NCBI GenBank assembly: GCA_903844385.1
Contig: CAIMTJ010000042.1
Location: forward strand, 39,095-103,094
DNA length: 64,000 bases
Reading direction: 5' to 3'
Source of the DNA: an uncultured Burkholderiales bacterium
GTDB taxonomy: Bacteria; Pseudomonadota; Gammaproteobacteria; Burkholderiales; Burkholderiaceae_C
The notes under the pieces are model-generated. The model had not been told where the DNA came from and made no database searches. It saw only the letters and a list, made by a program, of their open reading frames with translations. Shown here one piece after another: positions 8,924-16,981 of the stretch. A program made the position numbers and the translations under genes. Every line of letters starts with the position of its first letter. Position 1 is the first letter of the stretch.

Positions 8924-8982
8924 ACAAGTTCTTTTACAATGTCTATCTTTGAACATTGATCCTCCAAGCGACGCAATATATT

Positions 8983-10260
8983 ATGAATAAAGAGATGGCC
9001 CAAGTCCTCACCCAAACCGGCCCCGATACGGCGATGGGCAATTTACTCCGACGCTACTGGGTCCCCATTGTCTCGAGCGAAGAAATCGCCCTGCCCGACG
9101 GCCCTCAAGTCAAGACCCAAATCATGGGGGAGCATTTGGTGGTGTTTCGCGACACCCAGGGTGAAGTGGGTGTGGTGAGTGAATTTTGCTCGCACCGCGG
9201 TGTCTCTTTGTTTTTTGCCAGAAACGAAGAAGGTGGCCTCAGGTGCGCTTACCACGGTTTGAAATTCAATCGGCACGGTCACTGCATTGAGGTGCCCTCA
9301 GCACCGGAGATGTGCTCAAAAATGAACATCAAAGCCTACCCCTGCATTGAGCAAGCTGGTTTGGTATGGGCTTACATGGGGCCGCCTGAGTTTCAACCCG
9401 CACCGCCAGAACTTGAATGGAGTACCTTGCCTGCAAGCCATGTGTTTATCTCCAAGCGCGAACAAGAGTGCAACTTCCTCCAAGCCATGGAAGGCGGCAT
9501 CGACACCGCCCACGTCTCTTACGTTCACCGCTTTGAAGTCGATCGCGACCCGATGCACGTGGGCACCGAGGCCTTGAAATACATCAAAGCCGATGGAAAT
9601 GTCATCTTCACTATCGAGAAAACCGACTTTGGGCTCACCTTGTTTGGAAGGCGCAATGCCGATGAGGCGCATTATTACTGGCGCATCACTCAATTCATCT
9701 TCCCATGGTACACCTTGATTCCACCCTTTGGACACCATGCATTGGGAGGACACTTGTGGGTTCCCAAAGATGACCATCACTGCTGGGCTTGGAGTATCAA
9801 CTTTCACCACGACAAACCGCTCTCGGACCAAGAGGTCAAGGACATGGCCGATGGCAAAGGTATCCATGTGCAATACGAAGCACCCGGCAGCTTTAGGCCC
9901 AAGCAAAACATGGACAACGATTACTTGATGGACAGGAAGGCGCAAAAAAACAAAGAAACCTTCAGCGGTGTCTTTGGCATCTCCATGCAAGACGCATCCT
10001 TGCAAGAGAGCATGGGGCCGATCCAAAACCATGACGAGGAAAAACTCTTGCCCACCGATCGCGCGATTGTGATGGCCAGGCGCATGCTCTACGAAGCAGC
10101 CATCAACCTTCAAGAGCATCCTGATGCATTGCCCGCCCTGCAACCCCAAAGCCACCATGTTCGGGCTGCGGGTGTGATTTTGCCCAAAAGCGTTGACCCT
10201 TTGACTTGGTCCAAGGAAAACTTGGCCGGTGGCCTTGATCGTCCCCTCTACACGATTTGA
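8983..10260 (+). CDS. Rieske ring-hydroxylating oxygenase, phthalate 4,5-dioxygenase-like
   Basis: 425 residues from ATG 8983 (MNKEMAQVLTQTGPDTAMG); the track start upstream is TTG. The Rieske [2Fe-2S] ligands are Cys69-His71 (CSHRG) and Cys88-His91 (CAYHG). The mononuclear iron site is in EGGIDTAHVSYVHR. The opening segment MGNLLRRYWVPIVSSEEIALPDGP is characteristic of the phthalate dioxygenase / LigXa-type alpha subunits, which act without a beta subunit. It needs a reductase that is not in the window. Its stop overlaps the next start by one base (TGATG). The expected role is hydroxylation or O-demethylation of an aromatic acid in the cytoplasm; the exact substrate cannot be assigned. Confidence 0.92.
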   Translation: MNKEMAQVLTQTGPDTAMGNLLRRYWVPIVSSEEIALPDGPQVKTQIMGEHLVVFRDTQGEVGVVSEFCSHRGVSLFFARNEEGGLRCAYHGLKFNRHGHCIEVPSAPEMCSKMNIKAYPCIEQAGLVWAYMGPPEFQPAPPELEWSTLPASHVFISKREQECNFLQAMEGGIDTAHVSYVHRFEVDRDPMHVGTEALKYIKADGNVIFTIEKTDFGLTLFGRRNADEAHYYWRITQFIFPWYTLIPPFGHHALGGHLWVPKDDHHCWAWSINFHHDKPLSDQEVKDMADGKGIHVQYEAPGSFRPKQNMDNDYLMDRKAQKNKETFSGVFGISMQDASLQESMGPIQNHDEEKLLPTDRAIVMARRMLYEAAINLQEHPDALPALQPQSHHVRAAGVILPKSVDPLTWSKENLAGGLDRPLYTI

Positions 10261-10682
10261 TGCATCAAGATCCTGCCCTCACCTTGTACTTCGATGGCTC
10301 GTGCCCGCTGTGCCGAGCTGAGATCGATTATTTGAGATACAAAGACACCCACCATTTGGGGCAACTCGCTTTCATTGACATCACCCAAACGGGGCTTGAT
10401 TGGCAAGGCAGTGGACTGTCTTGCGAGCGCGCCATGCAATTGATGCAAGGTCGACTGCGAAGCGGCGAAGTGATCGAGGGGGTGCGCGTCTTTGCGACGG
10501 CTTACCGCTTGGTGGATTTGCGCGTCTTGGCGTGGGTGCTGAGTCGACCCTCACTTCAAGGCCTTTTGGCAAAGCTTTACGCCGCCTTTGCCCAGCGTCG
10601 CCACCGCGTCTCGCGCTGGCTGGGTCCTGTGGCCCTGCGCATCAGTGGTTTTTTAACACGCCAGCATCATCGGCGTTCATGA
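10260..10682 (+). CDS. DCC-family (DUF393) thiol-disulfide oxidoreductase-like protein
   Basis: 140 residues. The N-terminus contains LTLYFDGSCPLCRAEIDYL, the DCC motif with a CPLC pair, as in DUF393 proteins; the rest is helical and basic (RRHRVSRWLGPVALRISG). The ATG at 10260 shares its A with the TGA of the Rieske oxygenase, so translation is coupled. DUF393 proteins are predicted thioredoxin-fold thiol-disulfide proteins without a proven general function. Coupling to an oxygenase might point to Fe-S cluster protection or reduction (speculation). It converges with the alpha-E gene 38 bp away. Confidence 0.85.
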   Translation: MHQDPALTLYFDGSCPLCRAEIDYLRYKDTHHLGQLAFIDITQTGLDWQGSGLSCERAMQLMQGRLRSGEVIEGVRVFATAYRLVDLRVLAWVLSRPSLQGLLAKLYAAFAQRRHRVSRWLGPVALRISGFLTRQHHRRS

Positions 10683-10720
10683 GGCGGTTTGCGTTTGTGA
10701 TGAAAGCGCTCAAGACGCAA

Positions 10721-11674
10721 TCAAGACGCGATCAAGAAGTCTCTGGAAATTCCCATACCCAAATCATTGACCCGGTCCAGAAATTGGGTCAAAAAAGCGT
10801 GCAGACCATTGGCCAAAATTTCCGAAATCACCCCGTATTGCAATTCAGCCCTGAGTTTGCCTGCACGCCTGGTGGTCTCCACCGATTGCTCGTTGGCCAG
10901 CACTTCCAAGTTGGCCACCACCTCGTTCATGCTCGCATGAACTGAGCGTGGCATGTCTGAGCGCAAGATGAGCAACTCGGCCACGCGCTCGGGGCTGATG
11001 ACGTCGCGGTAGACTTTTCGGTAAATTTCAAAGCCTGATACGCTGCGCAATATCGCGCTCCAGTGATAAAAGTCATACTCTTGGTCTTTGGCATTGGCAG
11101 CGCCAAAAAAATCACTTTGAACAGCATGGAACTTCACATCCACGAGCCTGGCGGTGTTGTCGGCTCTTTCGAGAAACGTGCCCAAGCGCATAAAGCGCAG
11201 CGAATCATCAATCAACATGGTCCCAACCGTGACACCCCGAGACAGGTGTGAGCGGTATTTGACCCATTCAAAAAACTGCCCTGGATCGCGCTCAAAGTCA
11301 CCCGCTTTTAAGCGACGGTTGAGTTCAAGCCAGGTTTGATTTTGTGTCTCCCACACCTCTGTCGTGAGGGTGCCACGAACGGCTCTGGCATTTTCACGCG
11401 CCCCTTTGAGGCAAGAGATGATGGACGACGGGTTGCTTTCATCTTTGACCATGAACTCCATCACACGAGCGGGCAGCACCTCACCATGGATGCTTTGATA
11501 GGCCTGGGTGAGCTCGCTGATGGACAGCAGTCCTTGCCAGCCGACCTGAGCCACAGCAGTGGACTGGGGCAACAGCGAGGTCTGGTAGTTCACATCCAGC
11601 ATGCGAGCGGTATTTTCTGCACGCTCGGTGTAGCGAGACATCCAGTACAAGTGATCGGCGGTGCGAGAAAGCAT
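10721..11674 (-). CDS. Alpha-E domain protein (DUF403), stand-alone
   Basis: 317 residues from ATG 11674 (MLSRTADHLYWMSRYTERAENTARMLD); the longer track start overlaps the upstream gene. The segment YWMSRYTERAENTARML is the family hallmark, and the whole protein is helical with repeated RxxxR/E pairs. Alpha-E proteins are encoded beside circularly permuted ATP-grasp enzymes and transglutaminases in a conserved, biochemically uncharacterised bacterial cluster, proposed from comparative genomics to make or modify a peptide tag. The gene begins 4 nt after the ATP-grasp stop, so the two form an operon. A second alpha-E domain is fused to ATP-grasp 7 kb away. Confidence 0.92.
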   Translation of the reverse strand: MLSRTADHLYWMSRYTERAENTARMLDVNYQTSLLPQSTAVAQVGWQGLLSISELTQAYQSIHGEVLPARVMEFMVKDESNPSSIISCLKGARENARAVRGTLTTEVWETQNQTWLELNRRLKAGDFERDPGQFFEWVKYRSHLSRGVTVGTMLIDDSLRFMRLGTFLERADNTARLVDVKFHAVQSDFFGAANAKDQEYDFYHWSAILRSVSGFEIYRKVYRDVISPERVAELLILRSDMPRSVHASMNEVVANLEVLANEQSVETTRRAGKLRAELQYGVISEILANGLHAFLTQFLDRVNDLGMGISRDFLIAS

Positions 11675-11678
11675 AAGT

Positions 11679-13139
11679 CTAGTACTCCAAAATCCAGGTG
11701 TCTTTGGTGCCACCCCCTTGAGAGGAGTTCACCACCAAAGAGCCTTCTTGCAAAGCCACGCGCGTCAAGCCTCCGGGCACCATTTGTACCGTTTTACCAC
11801 TGAGCACAAAGGGCCTCAAATCGATATGCCGAGGCGCTACACCAGACTCGACGTAGGTGGGACAAGACGACAAACTCAAGGTGGGCTGCGCAATGTAGCG
11901 CTGTGGGTCACTGATCAAGGCCGCCCGAAACTGCTCAATTTCCACCTTGGAGGCAGTCGGTCCCACCAGCATGCCATAGCCACCCGCACCATGCACCTCC
12001 TTGACCACCAATTCAGGCAAATGGTCCAAGGTGTATTTCAAATCTTGTGGATCACGGCAGATGTAGGTGGGCACGTTGTGAAGAATGGGCTGCTCACCCA
12101 AGTAAAACTCAATCATTTTGGGCACAAACGGATAGATGGACTTGTCATCTGCAATGCCCGTGCCGACGGCGTTACAAATGTTCACATGGCCTAGACGATA
12201 GGCTTGCATCAGACCCGGACAGCCCAGGGTGGACTGGGGTCGAAAAACAGCCGGGTCCAAGAAGTCGTCGTCCACACGCCGATAAATCACATCCACCCGC
12301 CTGGGACCTTGTGTGGTGCGCATGAAGACAAAATCATCTTTGACAAAAAGATCCTTGCCCTCCACGAGCTCCACACCCATTTGTTGCGCCAAAAAAGCGT
12401 GCTCAAAATAGGCTGAATTGAACATCCCTGGTGTCAACACCACCACCGTGGGTTCAGAAGACGAGGCGGGAGAACAGTTCCTGAGGGTCTCGAGCAACAA
12501 GTCTGGGTAGTGAGCCACTGGGGCCACAGGATGCAAGCGAAAGAGTTCTGGAAAGAGGCGCATCATCATTTTGCGGTCCTCTAGCATATAGCTCACCCCC
12601 GAGGGCACCCGCAAATTGTCTTCCAGCACGTAGTACTGACCTTCGCCTTTGTCGTTGGCGGCTCGCACAATGTCAATGCCACTGATGTGGGAATAGACCT
12701 GATGGGGCACATTCACGCCAACCATCTCTGCCCTGAACTGGGCGTTCTCCAAGACTTGTTGCCTGGGGATCAACCCCGCCTTCAAAATGTCTTGGTCATG
12801 GTAGACATCATGGATAAACCGATTCAAGGCTTGAACGCGCTGCACCAAGCCCTTTTCCAAACTTTTCCATTCATGACTTGGAATGATGCGAGGGATCAAA
12901 TCAAAAGGAATGAGTCGCTCGGTGCCATCGCCTTCTGCGTCCTTTTCACCATAGACCGCAAAGGTGATCCCCACGCGACGAAACACCATTTCCGCCTCAG
13001 CGCGGCGAGTCTTCATTTGTGCTTGGGATTGTTTGGACAACCAATCGTGATAAGTTTCATAGTGTGCTCTGAGCACACCCAAGTCTGCGCCGTCATCGAC
13101 CTCAGGCAAGCGAGCATACATTTCATCAAATGGGTTCAT
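11679..13139 (-). CDS. Circularly permuted ATP-grasp type 2 protein (stand-alone)
   Basis: 486 residues starting MNPFDEMYARLPEVDD with an AAGGAG ribosome site 8 nt upstream. Family landmarks are RLIPFDLIPRIIPSHEWKSLEKGLVQR near residue 80, VVLTPGMFNSAYFEHAFLAQQMG, VIYRRVDDDFLDP, and VVKEVHGAGGYGMLVGP (ATP-binding lysine/glycine loop). This is the circularly permuted ATP-grasp family (DUF404/DUF407), predicted amide- or peptide-bond-forming ligases. It heads the minus-strand operon with alpha-E and diverges from the transglutaminase/DUF2126 gene across about 220 bp. Substrate and product are unknown. Confidence 0.92.
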   Translation of the reverse strand: MNPFDEMYARLPEVDDGADLGVLRAHYETYHDWLSKQSQAQMKTRRAEAEMVFRRVGITFAVYGEKDAEGDGTERLIPFDLIPRIIPSHEWKSLEKGLVQRVQALNRFIHDVYHDQDILKAGLIPRQQVLENAQFRAEMVGVNVPHQVYSHISGIDIVRAANDKGEGQYYVLEDNLRVPSGVSYMLEDRKMMMRLFPELFRLHPVAPVAHYPDLLLETLRNCSPASSSEPTVVVLTPGMFNSAYFEHAFLAQQMGVELVEGKDLFVKDDFVFMRTTQGPRRVDVIYRRVDDDFLDPAVFRPQSTLGCPGLMQAYRLGHVNICNAVGTGIADDKSIYPFVPKMIEFYLGEQPILHNVPTYICRDPQDLKYTLDHLPELVVKEVHGAGGYGMLVGPTASKVEIEQFRAALISDPQRYIAQPTLSLSSCPTYVESGVAPRHIDLRPFVLSGKTVQMVPGGLTRVALQEGSLVVNSSQGGGTKDTWILEY

Positions 13140-13164
13140 CAGACTGACTCCTTGCCTATAATTA

Positions 13165-13177
13165 GCAAGTAGCTTGC
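13165..13177. promoter_or_regulatory. Short inverted repeat in the ATP-grasp/transglutaminase divergent spacer
   Basis: GCAAG-TAG-CTTGC lies 26 bp upstream of the minus-strand ATP-grasp start in the divergent promoter region. It could be an operator half-site pair; 5-bp arms are short enough to arise by chance. Confidence 0.25.
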
Positions 13178-13360
13178 CATAAACAGATGCACTTTGTCGA
13201 GCTTATTCGCACCACACTGGTGCAAAACAAAAAACGCAAGGCGTTCAATCGACCCCAACCCATAAATGCACCAGATTTGTGCGATCTTTCAATGGATTTG
13301 TTGTGGAAAACCCATGCAAGTCAGCCTACACTGGCTTGTCTTTTGCTAAAGGTCTAGACC

Positions 13361-16300
13361 ATGACCATACACGTTGCCCTCAATCACATCAGCCACTACC
13401 GCTATGATCGTTGGGTCAAATTGGGCCCTCAAATTGTGCGGCTTCGACCTGCACCGCACAGTCGCAACAAGATCGTGTCTTACTCACTTCGGGTCGAGCC
13501 CGAGGTGCATTTTGTCAATTGGCAGCAAGACGCTTACGCCAATTTTCAAGCCCGCTTGGTTTTTCCAGAGCCCACACAAGTCTTCAAGATCACAGTGGAC
13601 TTGGTCGTCGAGATGGCGGTCTTTAACCCGTTTGATTTCTTCTTAGAGCCTCGCGCAGAAAATTACCCAATCACTTACAGCAAGGAGCTTGGCGCTGAGC
13701 TCACGCCCTACTTGGCCTGCGAGCCCCTCACCCCTAAGCTCACCCAGTACATCAAGAGCATCGACCACAGCCCTTGTCGTACCATCGACTTTTTGGTCAA
13801 GCTCAATCAACAAGTGCACCACTCGGTGCGTTACTTGATCCGCCTTGAGCCCGGCGTGCAAACCCCAGAAGAAACTTTGAGCTTGGGATCGGGCTCTTGC
13901 CGAGATTCCGCATGGCTGCTGGTGCAACTTTTGCGACGCTGCGGCATGGCTGCCAGGTTTGTCTCGGGCTATTTGATTCAACTCAAAGCAGACGTCAAGT
14001 CCATTGACGGGCCCAGTGGCACCGATGTGGATTTCACCGATTTGCATGCATGGTGTGAAGTGTATTTGCCTGGCGCGGGCTGGGTGGGAATGGATGCGAC
14101 TTCAGGCCTGCTCACTGGAGAGGGGCACATACCACTGGCATGCACGCCGCAACCTTCCGGCGCCTCCCCCATCGAGGGCTTGGTCGACGAAGCCGAGGTC
14201 GAATTTGATCACCACATGGGGGTGACACGAATTTTAGAAACCCCACGCGTGACACTCCCCTACCAGGAGCAGCAATGGCGAGAGATTTTGGCGCTGGGCG
14301 AACGTGTCGACGAGCAACTTCGCCGAGATGACACCCGCCTCACCATGGGTGGTGAGCCCACCTTTGTTGCCACCAGCGATCGCGATGCACCCGAATGGAA
14401 TACCGATGCATTGGGGCCGACCAAACGCACCCTGGCGACGGCATTGGTTCATCAACTTCGACAAGAATATGGACAAGGCGGTTTCCTTCATTTTGGACAA
14501 GGTAAATGGTACCCCGGCGAGCAACTGCCCAGGTGGGCACTGAGCATTTGCTGGCGAGCCGATGGCGTTGCTTGTTGGCAAAACCCCGCACTCTTTGCCG
14601 ATGAGTCGCAGCCGAGCTTTTATACAGCCCAAGACGCCAAGGCTTTTTTACACGATCTCACCGCTGAACTCGGACTGCCTGGCGCCCATATCCAAACAGG
14701 CTATGAAGACACGTTTTATTATTTGTGGCGCGAGCGGCGCCTGCCAGTGAACGTTGACCCCCTTGACTCACGGCTGGATGACGAGATGGAGCGCGCGCGC
14801 TTACTCAGAGTATTTGAGCAAAAACTCGGCAGCGAAATCGGCTACTTGTTGCCCATTCAAATCAACCCCCACTACAACACCAACACGACCGCTCCCCGAT
14901 GGCTATCGAGCCCGTGGTTCATGCGTGAAGAACGCTTGTATTTGATCCCAGGGGACTCGCCCATGGGCTACCGACTGCCCTTGGACTCGCTGCCTTGGGT
15001 CAAAACCGAGGACTACCCCTTCCATCACGAGATGGACCCGTTTGCCGCTCGCGCGCCCTTGACTACCCCAGGGATTCAATTTCAGTCGCCCCTCAATCAA
15101 GACGTAAGCCAAGACGCAAACCCCTCGGGGTCGATCTTTAAAGGCCTGCAAACTCAAATCAAGCAATGGATGCCCTTTTGGTTTGGCTCCAACGCTGAAG
15201 CCTTGCAAGCCTTGCGCACACCCAACGCACCCTCCTCAGGCGGCCAGACCCAAGACTTGAGCGAGCACGCTCAAACCCACCCACCTCAACGCCTCGAGTC
15301 GGCAGCGGCCATTGTGCGCACCGCCCTTTGCGTGGAAGTGCGCGACCCCAGGCGTGCCAACGGCCCAAGCGGTGAAAGCCAGGGCGAAAAATACGGTGTG
15401 ATGTATGTGTTCATGCCCCCTTTGGCCGAGCTGGAAGATTACCTGGCCTTGCTACGAGCTCTCGAAAAAACGGCTCAAAAACGCGGCGTCAAAATCGTGC
15501 TCGAAGGCTACCCGCCGCCTCGCGACCCACGCCTTAAAGTTCTCCAAGTCACCCCCGACCCTGGGGTGATTGAGGTCAACATCCACCCCGCCCACTCCTG
15601 GCGCGAATTGGTGGCCAACACCGAGTTTTTATACAAGGCAGCGCATCACTGCGGCCTCTCGGCTGAGAAATTCATGACCGATGGCAAGCATGCAGGCACG
15701 GGGGGTGGCAACCATGTCGTCTTGGGAGGAGCCACCCCAGCAGACAGTCCGTTTCTACGCCGTCCAGAGCTCTTGGCGTCGTTGATCTTGTTTTGGCACA
15801 ACCACCCGTCCTTGAGCTACCTCTTTAGTGGCCAGTTCATTGGCCCAACTTCCCAGGCTCCTCGAGTCGACGAGGCGCGCAATGACCAAGTGTTTGAACT
15901 GGAGATCGCCATCAAAGAGATTTTCCGCCAACGCCAGCTGCATCAGCACGCCATGGCGCCTTGGACGGTGGATCGCATCTTGCGCAACATCTTGATCGAT
16001 GTCACGGGCAACACCCACCGCTCAGAATTCTGCATCGACAAGATGTATTCTCCTGACAGTGCCACAGGCCGTTTGGGCTTATTGGAACTGAGGGCCTTTG
16101 AGATGCCGCCCCATGCACGCATGAGTGTTGTGCAGCAACTCCTGATTCGCGCCTTGGTGGCCCGCTTTTGGAACGAGCCTTATGTGGCCAACGCCACCCG
16201 TTGGGGCACCGAACTGCACGACCGCTTTTTATTGCCAAGCTTTGTCCGTCAAGACTTTCAAGATGTCTTGGACGATATGCGGCACGCCGGCTATGCCTTT

Positions 16301-16888
16301 GACCCCGCTTGGTTTGAGCCCCATATTGAGTTCCGCTTCCCCACGATTGGCGAAGTTGTCTATGGCGGAATGGTGATGACGCTCAGGAACGCGCTGGAGC
16401 CTTGGCACGTCATGGGAGAGGAAAGCACCTCAAGTGGTACTGCTCGTTATGTGGACTCTTCGCTTGAGAGAATTGAAGTCCACATCAAAGGTTTTAACCC
16501 GTCACGCTACTGCCTCACGGTCAACCAACGACCCTTGCCCATGCACCCAAGTGGGGTGAACACCGAGTATGTGGCGGGGGTGCGATTTAAGGCGTGGTCA
16601 CCTCCCTCCTCCTTGCACCCGAGCATTGGCGCGCATGCGCCGTTGACCTTTGACCTTTATGACACCTGGTCCAAGCGCGCTGTTGCTGGCGCGCAATACA
16701 ACGTTGCACACCCGGGTGGTTTGAACTACGTCACCTACCCCGTCAACGCCTATGAGGCGCAAAGTCGGCGGGTATCTCGTTTTGCCCAAATGGGCCACAC
16801 GCCCGGACTCTGGCATGTGCCCAGTGCCTCCATTGAGTTGCCTTTGAACCAAGAGTTTCCGCTCACCTTGGATTTGAGGCGGGCTTGA
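13361..16888 (+). CDS. Large transglutaminase-like protein with DUF2126 domain
   Basis: 1175 residues. Residues 1-90 form the transglutaminase N-terminal beta region (VALNHISHYRYDRWVKLGPQIVRLRPAP). The catalytic domain has Cys180 (GSGSCRDSAW), His229 (DLHAWCEVYLPG) and Asp245 (GMDATSG). From about residue 300 comes a long DUF2126 region (LTMGGEPTFVATSDRDAPEWN, and later FMTDGKHAGTGGGNHVVLGG and NHPSLSYLFSGQFIGPTSQAPR). A Gln/Ser-rich insert around 575-650 interrupts it. The family is always found with ATP-grasp/alpha-E genes. It may act as a peptidase or amidase counterpart to the ATP-grasp ligase (inference). AAAGG precedes the ATG by 8 nt and lies partly in a GGTCTAGACC palindrome. Confidence 0.93.
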   Translation: MTIHVALNHISHYRYDRWVKLGPQIVRLRPAPHSRNKIVSYSLRVEPEVHFVNWQQDAYANFQARLVFPEPTQVFKITVDLVVEMAVFNPFDFFLEPRAENYPITYSKELGAELTPYLACEPLTPKLTQYIKSIDHSPCRTIDFLVKLNQQVHHSVRYLIRLEPGVQTPEETLSLGSGSCRDSAWLLVQLLRRCGMAARFVSGYLIQLKADVKSIDGPSGTDVDFTDLHAWCEVYLPGAGWVGMDATSGLLTGEGHIPLACTPQPSGASPIEGLVDEAEVEFDHHMGVTRILETPRVTLPYQEQQWREILALGERVDEQLRRDDTRLTMGGEPTFVATSDRDAPEWNTDALGPTKRTLATALVHQLRQEYGQGGFLHFGQGKWYPGEQLPRWALSICWRADGVACWQNPALFADESQPSFYTAQDAKAFLHDLTAELGLPGAHIQTGYEDTFYYLWRERRLPVNVDPLDSRLDDEMERARLLRVFEQKLGSEIGYLLPIQINPHYNTNTTAPRWLSSPWFMREERLYLIPGDSPMGYRLPLDSLPWVKTEDYPFHHEMDPFAARAPLTTPGIQFQSPLNQDVSQDANPSGSIFKGLQTQIKQWMPFWFGSNAEALQALRTPNAPSSGGQTQDLSEHAQTHPPQRLESAAAIVRTALCVEVRDPRRANGPSGESQGEKYGVMYVFMPPLAELEDYLALLRALEKTAQKRGVKIVLEGYPPPRDPRLKVLQVTPDPGVIEVNIHPAHSWRELVANTEFLYKAAHHCGLSAEKFMTDGKHAGTGGGNHVVLGGATPADSPFLRRPELLASLILFWHNHPSLSYLFSGQFIGPTSQAPRVDEARNDQVFELEIAIKEIFRQRQLHQHAMAPWTVDRILRNILIDVTGNTHRSEFCIDKMYSPDSATGRLGLLELRAFEMPPHARMSVVQQLLIRALVARFWNEPYVANATRWGTELHDRFLLPSFVRQDFQDVLDDMRHAGYAFDPAWFEPHIEFRFPTIGEVVYGGMVMTLRNALEPWHVMGEESTSSGTARYVDSSLERIEVHIKGFNPSRYCLTVNQRPLPMHPSGVNTEYVAGVRFKAWSPPSSLHPSIGAHAPLTFDLYDTWSKRAVAGAQYNVAHPGGLNYVTYPVNAYEAQSRRVSRFAQMGHTPGLWHVPSASIELPLNQEFPLTLDLRRA

Positions 16889-16981
16889 ACCGGATGCAGA
16901 GGATGAACTGCGCATACTTAAAAGCTCCAAGCCTTGGCCCAATGACCAAGCTTGGGAGTCGAGCCGTGAGACAATGAAGAG

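Noticed and set aside
9316-10158. 280-residue minus-strand ORF antisense to the Rieske oxygenase
   Set aside because: It mirrors a clearly real gene, has no recognisable domain and no ribosome site; it is a codon-bias shadow.
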